Virus record (IMG/VR): IMGVR_UViG_3300032236_000025
Coordinates: 1-38,007 of that record
Length of the DNA: 38,007 bases
DNA from: a virus
Strand: one strand, 5' to 3'
Shown: positions 7,318 through 13,650 of the stretch, in pieces
How positions within the stretch are numbered: the stretch's first letter is position 1
Layout of the letters: each line of letters starts with the position of its first letter
Made by a program: the position numbers and the translations under genes
Notes under the pieces: model-generated
Told to the model about the DNA's origin: nothing
What the model saw: the letters and a program-made list of their open reading frames with translations, nothing else
The model's database searches: none

Positions 7318-7319
7318 GG

Positions 7320-7344
7320 ATTATTTTCTAGGGAGTTTCCCTTA
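7320..7344. promoter_or_regulatory. Candidate operator / upstream element (copy 1)
   Basis: The plus strand reads ATTATTTTCTAGG followed by a palindrome AGGGAGTTTCCCT at 7330-7342, immediately upstream of the -35 of the leftward promoter and overlapping the stop codon of the DUF932 gene. The same ATTATTTTCTAGG...TTTCCCT arrangement recurs at 9905-9927 upstream of the second leftward promoter. It could bind the small Cro-like protein or act as an AT-rich UP element. Confidence 0.45.
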
Positions 7345-8313
7345 CTCCGCTAAAAGCAATTCTTCGGCTACGGCTTTAATTCTGTTGCCTTGACCAAACC
7401 ATGCGTTATTCATGCGGGTATCAACATTGTGTCCGCGCTCATGGTCAATGTATTGAGATACAGCATTCAATAATCCCCATTTAGTGCCATAGACACCGTG
7501 ACGGCTTGCGCCCATACCAGCACCGTCAAAAAGTTCTAAGACTCGTTTAAAACCTCGTGATTCTTTGAATGTATTAGTCTGTTGGTTGTACACGGCTGGA
7601 AACAATTCATTGGTAAATGTTTTGGCGTAATCTTCGCTGACTCCAGCCCGTGCTAATTTGCGATATTTGTCCATCATGCCCTCAAAACCAGAAACAACTA
7701 CGCCAAGACGTTCACGCATCAAACTAGCATCAAAATCAGAACCGTGGGTCAAAATGACTCTGCTGGGTGCAGATTCCATGTCTGCCGCAGATAGCGTGTT
7801 ATTGCAAACCACACGGATACTTGTGAACTGTCCAACTGTTGCAGTTGTCCCGTCAAATGATGTGCTTAACAACAAATATCCCCGTACAGCGTCATCATGT
7901 AAGACCACAGCCTCACGGTTTACATTTGCCAAAGCCCAGATGCGTTTACCGCCTTTGATTGCGCCAGCAACCTCAAGAGAAAATCCCGCAGATTGCACCA
8001 AAGTATTAAAAAACTCCAAAACTTCGCTTGGTTGGTGGATTTTGTAACGGTCTGTAACTACGCCTAGAGGTGCATTTGTATCGTTACGGAAGATTACAAC
8101 TTTGTTGTTTACTTGTTCGTATGCGTGTTCTAAATACGGCTGGAATACAACGGGTGCAGTTTTGGCAAGCCAATCAAGACCCGCCTCTTTGCGCCAAACA
8201 TCAATTGGGGCATCTTTGGTCAACTCTTGACCTAATCCATGCCAAGGCGTTTCGCCTACAAATGCTATTTCGTTTTTGCTTGTGATTCTGTTTGTTTCAA
8301 TTAAGTGTGCCAT
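7342..8313 (-). CDS. DUF932 (phage/plasmid-like TIGR03299) protein
   Basis: The protein has 323 residues, the usual length for this family. Family-type elements are GETPWHGLGQ (about 20-29), DAPIDVWRKEAGLDW, GVVTDRYKIHQPSEV (about 83-97), GAIKGGKRIWALA and RVVCNNTLSAA, with a C-terminal HGVYGTKWGLLNAVSQYIDHERG. DUF932 proteins are widespread in phages and plasmids. Their molecular role is not established, though association with replication and recombination genes is common. It is the last gene of the outer leftward block and has an AAGGA ribosome site. Confidence 0.88.
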   Translation of the reverse strand: MAHLIETNRITSKNEIAFVGETPWHGLGQELTKDAPIDVWRKEAGLDWLAKTAPVVFQPYLEHAYEQVNNKVVIFRNDTNAPLGVVTDRYKIHQPSEVLEFFNTLVQSAGFSLEVAGAIKGGKRIWALANVNREAVVLHDDAVRGYLLLSTSFDGTTATVGQFTSIRVVCNNTLSAADMESAPSRVILTHGSDFDASLMRERLGVVVSGFEGMMDKYRKLARAGVSEDYAKTFTNELFPAVYNQQTNTFKESRGFKRVLELFDGAGMGASRHGVYGTKWGLLNAVSQYIDHERGHNVDTRMNNAWFGQGNRIKAVAEELLLAE

Positions 8314-8321
8314 TTTTTTCC

Positions 8322-8789
8322 TTAGTTAATACCGTTTGCAAGAAGTTCAGATTCATTAATCATTTGATAGGTATAAAGTCTTTCCGCACGGGTCAATTGC
8401 ATTTGTAAATGTGATACGGGCATTCCGCAATCTTTATAGCCTTGCTCAATAGATTTGTAATAGGTTGTCATTGGAGGTTGATACCCTTGGGCATTCATGA
8501 AATAAATCATGGCTTTGAAGGTCTTTTGACCGTTGTAGACTTTTATATATTCACGGTCATACATTCTTGGATAACCTTCGTAACGGTCTAAAGCCTCAAT
8601 GCATTCTGGAGTTACAGACCATAATCCAACTAACACCTCAGAGTCTTTTTCCCATTCAATGTCAGCAACTCCACGAAAAACCAATCGGTAATTCTTGATT
8701 GTTCCTTTGCCAATGAATCTTGCTTTTGGGCAACGAACCGCCATTTGGCTGTGATTCAAGTTACTGCCGTAAGCCGCATAAATAGTCAT
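8322..8789 (-). CDS. Gamma-glutamylcyclotransferase (GGCT/AIG2-like)
   Basis: The protein has 155 residues. It opens with IYAAYGSNLNHSQM, the diagnostic YGSNL loop (7-11), and RCPKARFIGKG. The family's LDxYEGYPxxYxRxxI element is at about 67-82, with Glu71 placed as the expected catalytic acid. GGCT-fold enzymes cleave gamma-glutamyl amides to 5-oxoproline plus the free amine. It is the partner of the amidoligase two genes upstream, which suggests one pathway in which one enzyme makes an amide or isopeptide bond and the other trims or removes it. Its start overlaps the upstream stop by four bases. Confidence 0.88.
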   Translation of the reverse strand: MTIYAAYGSNLNHSQMAVRCPKARFIGKGTIKNYRLVFRGVADIEWEKDSEVLVGLWSVTPECIEALDRYEGYPRMYDREYIKVYNGQKTFKAMIYFMNAQGYQPPMTTYYKSIEQGYKDCGMPVSHLQMQLTRAERLYTYQMINESELLANGIN

Positions 8790-9025
8790 AACAACTCCTT
8801 TTTAATGTTGACTAAAAAATTCCTGTGCATATCGCGTAAAAAATTCTCAGGCGTATCGTGCCTAATAAACTCAAAATTTAAGGTCGCGGATTGCTGTGAC
8901 ACAAACCGCATATATTCGTCATTAGTCTTGCCAACGGTAAAAATGCCGTCTTCGCGCATTCGGCTAACAACGGCATCTGCCGTGTCACCGCTATAAATCT
9001 TGCCGTCAATGGTTATCACAAACAT
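8786..9025 (-). CDS. Small hypothetical protein between amidoligase and GGCT
   Basis: The protein has 79 residues from the minus-strand ATG 9025. The ATG at 9031 is too close to the AAGGA ribosome site. It begins with a beta-type segment (MFVITIDGKIYSGDTADAVV) followed by helical charged sequence (SRMREDGIF, ENFLRDMHRNFLVNIKKE). No family is recognised. Its conserved position between two enzymes of a probable amide-bond pathway makes it a candidate substrate or carrier, but there is no direct evidence. Confidence 0.7.
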   Translation of the reverse strand: MFVITIDGKIYSGDTADAVVSRMREDGIFTVGKTNDEYMRFVSQQSATLNFEFIRHDTPENFLRDMHRNFLVNIKKELL

Positions 9026-9039
9026 GGTCATATTCCTTT

Positions 9040-9822
9040 TTAAATTTTTGCTAAAGCGTCTTTGCGCTCACGGTAAAACTTGCGTACTGCAACATCTGGT
9101 GTAACTTCCAAAAGGTTGTCAAATTTGCCGTCACCAACTTGGCGGATGCATTTGGCGTTAACTGCTGTCTCAACAAAACCGCCAACTAATTTCACCCAAT
9201 TAACCATCTTTAAACCGTTTACAGTTCCAGAGTGCTGTCTAAATTCAACAGTACCGTGGCGTGCCATAGATTCAAGGTTAAATTTGTGGTAACGGCTGGT
9301 GTAAACCGTGCTATTGCGGTCACTATTCATAACTTGGGTTAAATCACGCACACGCACAGCACCGTCAATGGCTTTAAAAGCGGCTTCAAGGTTTGCAAAT
9401 TTGGCGCGTATGGCTTTGCAAAAGGGGTTGTTTCTGCGGCTTTCTGGAACAATGCTGTCAAAGCATGATTCGTATTTCAACCACATTTTGCAAACACGGC
9501 TCAATTGGGGGACTGTCAAATCGCGTCCATCAATGTGGACATGCAATCCGCAACTTTTATTGACTTTTGCGCCAAGTTCTTCAAGCACATTGCCAACCGT
9601 CATAACTTGGGCTAAACCATGTACGCCCTCAAGGATTGGGCTAACTAATTCAAAGGTCATGTCACCAGACAAACTGGCATCGCTAACAATTTTCCAATGG
9701 GGGCGGGTTTCGTGGTTGTAACCCTCAATGTGGCAAATAATTCCAGCCGCATTCAATGCCGTATTAATTGCAATTTTAGTTACACCGTAAGCCTCAATTT
9801 CAATTCCAAATTTGCGGTTCAT
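9040..9822 (-). CDS. Amidoligase-family enzyme (Amidoligase_2, glutamine-synthetase-like carboxylate-amine ligase)
   Basis: The protein has 260 residues from minus-strand ATG 9822, which has a near-ideal AAGGAG site; a GTG two codons earlier is unlikely. Family motifs are in order: FGIEIE (5-10, metal-binding acids), WKIVSDASL and ELVSPIL (about 43-64), CGLHVHID (91-98), then TVEFRQHSGT (191-200). These proteins are predicted ATP-dependent ligases that form amide or isopeptide bonds on peptides or metabolites. It is the first gene of the leftward operon, so it is expressed early, together with a gamma-glutamylcyclotransferase. The substrate is unknown. Confidence 0.88.
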   Translation of the reverse strand: MNRKFGIEIEAYGVTKIAINTALNAAGIICHIEGYNHETRPHWKIVSDASLSGDMTFELVSPILEGVHGLAQVMTVGNVLEELGAKVNKSCGLHVHIDGRDLTVPQLSRVCKMWLKYESCFDSIVPESRRNNPFCKAIRAKFANLEAAFKAIDGAVRVRDLTQVMNSDRNSTVYTSRYHKFNLESMARHGTVEFRQHSGTVNGLKMVNWVKLVGGFVETAVNAKCIRQVGDGKFDNLLEVTPDVAVRKFYRERKDALAKI

Positions 9823-9840
9823 AAACACTCCTTAAAAAGA

Positions 9841-9855
9841 CCCTTTGTTGTAGGG
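9841..9855 (-). promoter_or_regulatory. Leader hairpin, CCCTA...AAGGG type (second leftward leader)
   Basis: On the minus strand CCCTACAACAAAGGG can form a four-pair stem CCCT/AGGG. It is preceded by TATGCC and followed by TCTTT exactly as in the leader at 7260-7279, although the loops differ. Conserved stem ends with changed loop sequence suggest that the structure matters. Confidence 0.45.
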
Positions 9856-9865
9856 CATAGGGAGT

Positions 9866-9893
9866 AGTATAAGCCAACTAACAGCAAAATCAA
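9866..9893 (-). promoter_or_regulatory. Sigma-70-type promoter for the outer leftward block (amidoligase operon)
   Basis: On the minus strand -35 TTGATT (9888-9893) and -10 TATACT (9866-9871) are 16 bases apart. Spacing and spacer sequence (TGTTAGTTGGCT) match the promoter at 7290-7317. Transcription would start near 9859 and read the amidoligase, small protein, GGCT and DUF932 genes. Confidence 0.75.
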
Positions 9894-9904
9894 TACTTTT
9901 TTAA

Positions 9905-9930
9905 ATTATTTTCTAGGTGCTTTCCCTAAT
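9905..9930. promoter_or_regulatory. Candidate operator / upstream element (copy 2)
   Basis: ATTATTTTCTAGG (9905-9917) is identical to the element at 7320-7332 and is again followed after a few bases by TTTCCCT. It lies between the divergent leftward and rightward promoters. It is about nine bases further from the -35 than copy 1, close to one helical turn. A dyad CCTAAT (9925-9930) / ATTAGG (9943-9948) follows on its right side. Confidence 0.45.
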
Positions 9931-9931
9931 A

Positions 9932-9959
9932 TGCAAATAAAAATTAGGTGGCTTACAAT
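9932..9959 (+). promoter_or_regulatory. Rightward early promoter, probably giving a leaderless cro-like mRNA
   Basis: TTAGGTGGCTTACAAT (9944-9959) matches the spacer and -10 of both leftward promoters at 14 of 16 positions compared with the 7290 copy. The -10 is TACAAT (9954-9959) and the -35 region (TGCAAA) is poor. The expected start lies at or near the A of ATG 9966, and no Shine-Dalgarno sits at proper distance, so the message may be leaderless. The CCTAAT/ATTAGG dyad brackets the -35 region and would suit autoregulation. Confidence 0.5.
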
Positions 9960-9965
9960 GTGTCC

Positions 9966-10118
9966 ATGAGTGTACAAGAAGCAGTTAAGTTAGCGGGTAG
10001 CATTAAGGCTTTAGCAGATTTGCTAGGCATTACGCGACCAGCAATTTACCAATGGAAAACTGGTATTCCGCAAATGCGTTTATACCAGTTAAAAGTGTTA
10101 AAACCAGAGTGGTTTTGA
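9966..10118 (+). CDS. Small Cro/YdaS-like helix-turn-helix regulator
   Basis: The protein has 50 residues. Residues about 11-32 (GSIKALADLLGITRPAIYQW) form a classic helix-turn-helix of the Cro/YdaS type, and the remainder (KTGIPQMRLYQLKVLKPEWF) matches the short strand-helix end of such proteins. It is the only HTH regulator seen in the genome and faces the divergent leftward promoter. It likely represses early transcription by binding the dyad elements nearby. It is below usual gene-calling size limits. Confidence 0.85.
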   Translation: MSVQEAVKLAGSIKALADLLGITRPAIYQWKTGIPQMRLYQLKVLKPEWF

Positions 10119-10174
10119 TGTAGTTTTGAGACACGGCTAGGTACGAAGTCATGAGCGTACTGAACAGGGTTTTA

Positions 10175-10218
10175 CACCTTTCCCTTGCCGATGTTTCTTT
10201 TAAGGTGGTGAAAAGGTG
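10175..10218 (+). promoter_or_regulatory. Possible ribosome-site-sequestering structure before the replication gene
   Basis: CACCTTT (10175-10181) is perfectly complementary to AAAGGTG (10212-10218), the ribosome site of the DUF1376 gene, and also to AAGGTG at 10202-10207. Two competing pairings could modulate translation. The rest of 10119-10224 holds only a weak GTACG/CGTAC inverted repeat and no clear gene. Confidence 0.3.
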
Positions 10219-10224
10219 GAAACA

Positions 10225-10983
10225 ATGCACTATTATCAATTTAATATTGGCGACTACGCCAGCCATACGCGCCATTTAGACTTAATGGAAGACCTAGCGT
10301 ATAGGCGATTACTTGACCTTTACTATCTTCACGAACGCCCGTTAAGCGGTGATTCAGCATTTGTTGCCAAGCAATTGGGAATGCGCGATTATGTGGATGT
10401 GGTGGAAAGTGTTTTAAGTGAGTTTTTTGAGACTAGCGCGGAAGGTTGGATAAACAGCCGTGCAGACAAAGAAATAGCCCATTACCATTCAAAAATTGAG
10501 CAAGCGTCAAAGGCTGGTAAAGCATCTGCTGAACGGAGGCTAACCAACCGTTCAACGGGCGTTCAACCAAACAATAACCAAGAACCAATAACCAATAACC
10601 AAGAACCATATTTATTAGAACCTACGGTTCTTGTCAAAACTGGTAAACCAGTTGTTGACCGCATACCTTGCCCAGCAGATGAATTGTTAGAAATCTTCCA
10701 TGCCAAATGCCCAGAATTGCCTAGAGCAATGATGCTTAACCCGACAAGGCGTAGACATTTGGTTAGCCGTTGGCGCGAGGTGGACGCAACAGACAAGTTG
10801 ACCAATAAGCAAGAAGGCATTGAAATTTTTACAGCCTTTTTTGAACGGGTGCAAAAGTCCAATTTTTTATGCGGTAGAACCGTGGGCAAAAATGGCAGAG
10901 TATGGAAGGCAAATTTTGATTGGTTAATTTTGCCGACAAATTTTTTGAAGGTGGTAGAAGGTCATTACGACAATGAAAGGTGA
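10225..10983 (+). CDS. DUF1376 replication protein (replication initiator / primosomal type)
   Basis: The protein has 252 residues from ATG 10225 (AGGTGG ribosome site; GTG 10216 is the alternative). The N-terminal DUF1376 domain is clear: YYQFNIGDYASHTRHLDLM, then LAYRRLLDLYYLHERPL (about 20-40). A low-complexity linker of repeated NNQEP units (about 112-130) leads to a C-terminal domain (about 145-250) with WREVD, FFERVQKSNFLCGR and VWKANFDWLILPTNFLKVVEGHY, typical of phage O-like and DnaT-like replication proteins. It probably binds the phage origin and recruits the host helicase. No phage helicase or polymerase is present. Confidence 0.85.
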   Translation: MHYYQFNIGDYASHTRHLDLMEDLAYRRLLDLYYLHERPLSGDSAFVAKQLGMRDYVDVVESVLSEFFETSAEGWINSRADKEIAHYHSKIEQASKAGKASAERRLTNRSTGVQPNNNQEPITNNQEPYLLEPTVLVKTGKPVVDRIPCPADELLEIFHAKCPELPRAMMLNPTRRRHLVSRWREVDATDKLTNKQEGIEIFTAFFERVQKSNFLCGRTVGKNGRVWKANFDWLILPTNFLKVVEGHYDNER

Positions 10984-10985
10984 AA

Positions 10986-11219
10986 ATGTCATTTAAGTCA
11001 AATTTAACAGCGAAAAAAGAAAACCCACAGGATGAGTATGACCGTTTAATGTGTACCGTGGCTGGTTGCAAAAGACGGTGGACTGTGGATATGGGTAGAC
11101 CAATGTGTTCACAGCACCAATGGTTTGACCAAAAACCCGCGACTATGCGCGATATTGCGGCTTTATTGCCTAACGAACCGAAAACGGTAGAGCAATGGTG
11201 GGATAAGGATGCGTTTTAA
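10986..11219 (+). CDS. Small zinc-finger-like protein
   Basis: The protein has 77 residues from ATG 10986 (ribosome site AAAGG inside the previous stop region). It has a Cys-x4-Cys ... Cys-x2-His arrangement (CTVAGC ... MCSQH) suitable for one zinc ion. A C-terminal tail (PNEPKTVEQWWDKDAF) follows. Located directly after the replication gene, it probably binds nucleic acid or a replication protein. No named family is recognised. Confidence 0.7.
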   Translation: MSFKSNLTAKKENPQDEYDRLMCTVAGCKRRWTVDMGRPMCSQHQWFDQKPATMRDIAALLPNEPKTVEQWWDKDAF

Positions 11220-11486
11220 TGAATAAAAAACAAGCCAATGAAATCCTCAATAGAGTTAAAAACGGAGAATCAATGTCGGTGGCTATCACAACTCAAGCCC
11301 TTCAACTCACGGGAGACATTACACGACTATGCCAGCATGAAAGAGCATCTAGTTCAACACTATGCGTTGATGGCAATGAACAAAGGTTCAATAGACCATG
11401 CGCGTTACATGACACGCCAGTTGGAGAGCGAGTGGGCTGGTCTAGGTATCTTGATTGCAAAACGAATTAAGGAATTAAAAAAATGA
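11219..11486 (+). pseudogene. Early gene apparently split by a +1 frame change
   Basis: Frame A from ATG 11219 reads MNKKQANEILNRVKNGESMS and continues to ITTQALQLTGDI, a good soluble start, but then turns into unlikely Cys/Arg/Ser-rich sequence to a stop at 11470. In the +1 frame, from about 11320 to 11486, the sequence reads LHDYASMKEHLVQHYALMA, then RQLESEWAGLGILIAKRIKELKK, which looks like real protein. Joining the frames near GGAGACATTACAC gives a smooth product of about 88 residues with TGDL at the join. Causes could be a mutation, an assembly error, programmed shifting without a classical slippery site, or two overlapping genes (ATG 11337 has no ribosome site). Function unknown. Confidence 0.55.
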
Positions 11487-11626
11487 AATCCAGAGTTAAA
11501 AAACCAACTAAAGAATATTGCTTGTTAATGGCGCATTATTTTTGCGTTAATAAATGCGAATTAATGATGTGGGATTGGCTGGTAATGTGGGGATTCCATG
11601 AAATGTATATGGAAGCCTATAAATGA
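11483..11626 (+). CDS. Small Met/Trp-rich protein
   Basis: The protein has 47 residues (start MKSRVKKPTKEYCLLMAHYF, then VNKCELMMWDWLVMWGFHEM). It is linked by ATGA overlaps to the gene before and the nuclease after. An AAGGA site lies upstream. It is unusually rich in aromatic residues and Met. No family is recognised; the coupled arrangement and full use of the space support a real gene. Confidence 0.6.
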   Translation: MKSRVKKPTKEYCLLMAHYFCVNKCELMMWDWLVMWGFHEMYMEAYK

Positions 11627-11895
11627 GGTATGCAAAACGAGTTGATGCAAACCAAGAGCAAATTGTTTCCGCATTACGGGCGGCTGGTGCGTATGTATGG
11701 ATTATTGGTTTGCCCGTAGATTTGCTGGTGGGATATAAAAACAGGACAATTCTGGTTGAAATTAAAAGTACCTCAAAAAGCAAATTTACCGTGCTTCAAA
11801 AAGATTTTTTTGCAAATTGGTGCGGTGATGCCTTGGCGCGTATAGATAGCCCAGAAGCGGCTTTAAGGATGTTGCGATGCGTAGATATGAGTTAA
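11623..11895 (+). CDS. VRR-NUC / PD-(D/E)xK-type nuclease, Holliday-junction-resolvase-like
   Basis: The protein has 90 residues. The core GLPVDLLVGYKNRTILVEIKS (about 29-49) provides the Asp and Glu-x-Lys of a PD-(D/E)xK active site, followed by LQKDFFANW, and an upstream Glu/Gln helix (NQEQIVSALRAAGAYV). Stand-alone VRR-NUC proteins of this size are common in phages and are proposed to cut branched DNA. It lies between the replication gene and NinB, fitting a recombination role. Confidence 0.8.
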   Translation: MRYAKRVDANQEQIVSALRAAGAYVWIIGLPVDLLVGYKNRTILVEIKSTSKSKFTVLQKDFFANWCGDALARIDSPEAALRMLRCVDMS

Positions 11896-12293
11896 CCAAT
11901 GCTGGACAAGCCGCAATTCTGTGGCAAACGCTATATCCCAAAATAAAACAGGCTCTTGATGCGGGTAGACCGCTAATCATGGAAATTAAACAAGCCCCTA
12001 AAAGCCGTGACCAAGAAGAAAAATACCATGCAATGATTGGCGAAATTGCAAAACAAGCCGAGCATTTAGGCTCAAAATGGGATGCAGAAAGTTGGAAACG
12101 CTTGTTGGTTGACCAATTTATGCGCGATTCTGGCAAAGGCGGCAATCGTGTTTTGCCCAATTTAGACGGGTCTGGAATTGTCCAATTAGGCGTACAAACA
12201 CGCAATTTTTCAAAAGAACAAGCCAGCGAATTTGTGGAATGGTTGCTGGCATGGGGTGCAAATAACGGAATTACTTATGCGAAAACAAACTAA
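11877..12293 (+). CDS. ninB: NinB (recombination mediator, lambda Orf family)
   Basis: The protein has 138 residues, near the usual length of NinB/Orf (about 145). Family elements include LIMEIKQAPKSRDQEEKYHAMIGEIAKQ (about 33-60), WDAESWKRLLVDQF (about 69-82) and the C-terminal NFSKEQASEFVEWLLAWGANNGI. Lambda Orf binds single-stranded DNA and SSB and replaces RecFOR functions in phage recombination. The start overlaps the nuclease gene by 19 bases. Confidence 0.9.
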   Translation: MRRYELTNAGQAAILWQTLYPKIKQALDAGRPLIMEIKQAPKSRDQEEKYHAMIGEIAKQAEHLGSKWDAESWKRLLVDQFMRDSGKGGNRVLPNLDGSGIVQLGVQTRNFSKEQASEFVEWLLAWGANNGITYAKTN

Positions 12294-12735
12294 ACGGAAA
12301 GTATGGGCAAAAATAAACCCAGTCGCACACGCCATTGCTGGCGCAAGAATCACAGACAAAACAGCGTTAGATAAATTACGCCTTGGCGAATTGTCAGCCC
12401 TAGAATCCATGCGTATGGGTAAAGGCACAATAGAAGATTGGCGATTGTTAACAGACATGATGAACATTTGCGAGACATTTGCCAAAAATGGGATTGGCGG
12501 GGAAGCATTGGAAGATTGCCGCATAGCCCAAGAAAGCCTGTTTAAAGCCGCAAAAAGATATGAGACAACTAAACGCATGGGGTTAGATGGTCTTGGCATT
12601 AAAGCATTGCAGAATGTTTTTGAATGGCACGACCTTCAAAGAGTCAGCGTTGCTAGGTCTGTTTATGAGGAAATGATAGAAAAAACTAGAAATTACCTCC
12701 GTAGTCACGGCAAAGATGTTGTTGAGATTGCTTAA
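12277..12735 (+). CDS. Conserved-looking helical phage protein, function unknown
   Basis: The protein has 152 residues from ATG 12277 inside the end of ninB; a longer frame from 12232 is less likely. It is mostly helical, with the block GARITDKTALDKLRLGELSALE, then DWRLLTDMMNICETFAKNGIGGEALE, and a charged C-terminus. I recall similar proteins beside ninB-like genes but know of no assigned activity. Its stop overlaps the next start. Confidence 0.75.
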   Translation: MRKQTKRKVWAKINPVAHAIAGARITDKTALDKLRLGELSALESMRMGKGTIEDWRLLTDMMNICETFAKNGIGGEALEDCRIAQESLFKAAKRYETTKRMGLDGLGIKALQNVFEWHDLQRVSVARSVYEEMIEKTRNYLRSHGKDVVEIA

Positions 12736-13079
12736 TGTTTCAAAAACACAAATACATTCGCAGTCCAAAATTGCTCAAAGCAGTTGCGGAGTTAGACTGT
12801 CAAAGTTGCGGTTCTGGCTCTGGCTCACAAGCCGCGCACACAAATTGGGGCGGTGGCAAAGGTCGCGGAATTAAAGCAGACGATAATTTAGTAGCCGCTT
12901 TATGCCAAAGTTGTCACTATGAAATAGACCAAGGCAAAAACCTAACAAAAGAACAGCGTAAAGAATTGTGGTTGAAGGCGCATCACAGAACAGTTAAAAT
13001 TCTGCTAGAAACAAACAAATGGGCATCAAATGTGCCTGTACCAAGGGGTGAATCATGGTTAAGTACCGAGCAACCGTAG
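12735..13079 (+). CDS. DUF1364/Ref-like HNH-superfamily nuclease
   Basis: The protein has 114 residues. Zinc and active-site elements are CQSCGSGSGSQAAHTNWGGG (about 22-41), with the His of AAHTN as HNH catalytic candidate, and then DDNLVAALCQSCHYEIDQGK (about 49-68). This is the pattern of DUF1364 and of phage P1 Ref, a RecA-dependent nuclease. It sits in the recombination cluster after ninB. Specific activity is inferred. Confidence 0.75.
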   Translation: MFQKHKYIRSPKLLKAVAELDCQSCGSGSGSQAAHTNWGGGKGRGIKADDNLVAALCQSCHYEIDQGKNLTKEQRKELWLKAHHRTVKILLETNKWASNVPVPRGESWLSTEQP

Positions 13080-13465
13080 AAAGTCAATTACCCCAGAAGG
13101 CTGACCCTGTGATGCAATTCACAATGTGTTTATTGCACAGCGTCACCAACGCGCACATTTTGCATTTAACGACTCAAAGTTACTCTGAACACAAAGCCTT
13201 AGAAGCCTTTTACACAGAAATTGGCGATCATGTAGATGATTTTGTTGAGGCTTTTCAAGGAAAATATGGTTTGTTGCATGATTTCACGGCAGATTACGCA
13301 TTGCCGCCAACAAATCCATTGGCTTATTTAACTTATCTAAAAGATGAAGTAGCAAGTTTGCGGGTAGCCACAAATTTCCCGCAAGATAGTGAGTTGCAAA
13401 ACATTACCGATGAAATCGCGCAACTCATTGATAGCACAATGTATAAACTACGGTTTTTGAAATAA
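13055..13465 (+). CDS. DUF5856 (ferritin-like fold) protein
   Basis: The protein has 136 residues. The four-helix pattern begins MQFTMCLLHSVTNAHILHL, with TQSYSEHKALEAFYTEI (about 42-58) and DDFVEAFQGKYGLL (about 61-74); spaced His, Glu and Asp residues resemble ferritin/Dps-type metal ligands. This matches DUF5856 proteins known from large aquatic phages. No role is established; iron or oxidant handling is conjecture. A strong AAGGGG ribosome site precedes ATG 13055, which lies inside the upstream gene end. Confidence 0.75.
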   Translation: MVKYRATVESQLPQKADPVMQFTMCLLHSVTNAHILHLTTQSYSEHKALEAFYTEIGDHVDDFVEAFQGKYGLLHDFTADYALPPTNPLAYLTYLKDEVASLRVATNFPQDSELQNITDEIAQLIDSTMYKLRFLK

Positions 13466-13650
13466 TGCCGTTGCGACATACAAAAGGCGGCTGGATGTGG
13501 GGAAGCAAAGGTCCGTTTCCCTCTAAAGCCAAAGCGTTATCGGTGGCAAGAGCCGCCTATGCTCATGGATATAAAGAAAATGACATTGAAAATAAAATAC
13601 AAGAAAACAAAAGATTTAATCCCATACGCCCAGAACGCCAGAGCGCATAG
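13465..13650 (+). CDS. Small basic protein, function unknown
   Basis: The protein has 61 residues (MPLRHTKGGWMWGSKGPFPS, then a helical AKALSVARAAYAHGYKE and a basic tail). It starts at the stop of the preceding gene. It overlaps the following ParB-like gene by about 70 bases in another frame, and the last 20 residues are probably only a by-product of that overlap. It is plausible but weakly supported. Confidence 0.45.
   Translation: MPLRHTKGGWMWGSKGPFPSKAKALSVARAAYAHGYKENDIENKIQENKRFNPIRPERQSA

Noticed and set aside
10119-10224. tRNA or structured RNA gene
   Set aside because: No T-arm consensus or cloverleaf could be laid out; only short inverted repeats are present.
10030-10275. Leftward frame opposite the cro-like gene
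   Set aside because: No ribosome site, poor protein character, and it is antisense to a well-supported HTH gene.
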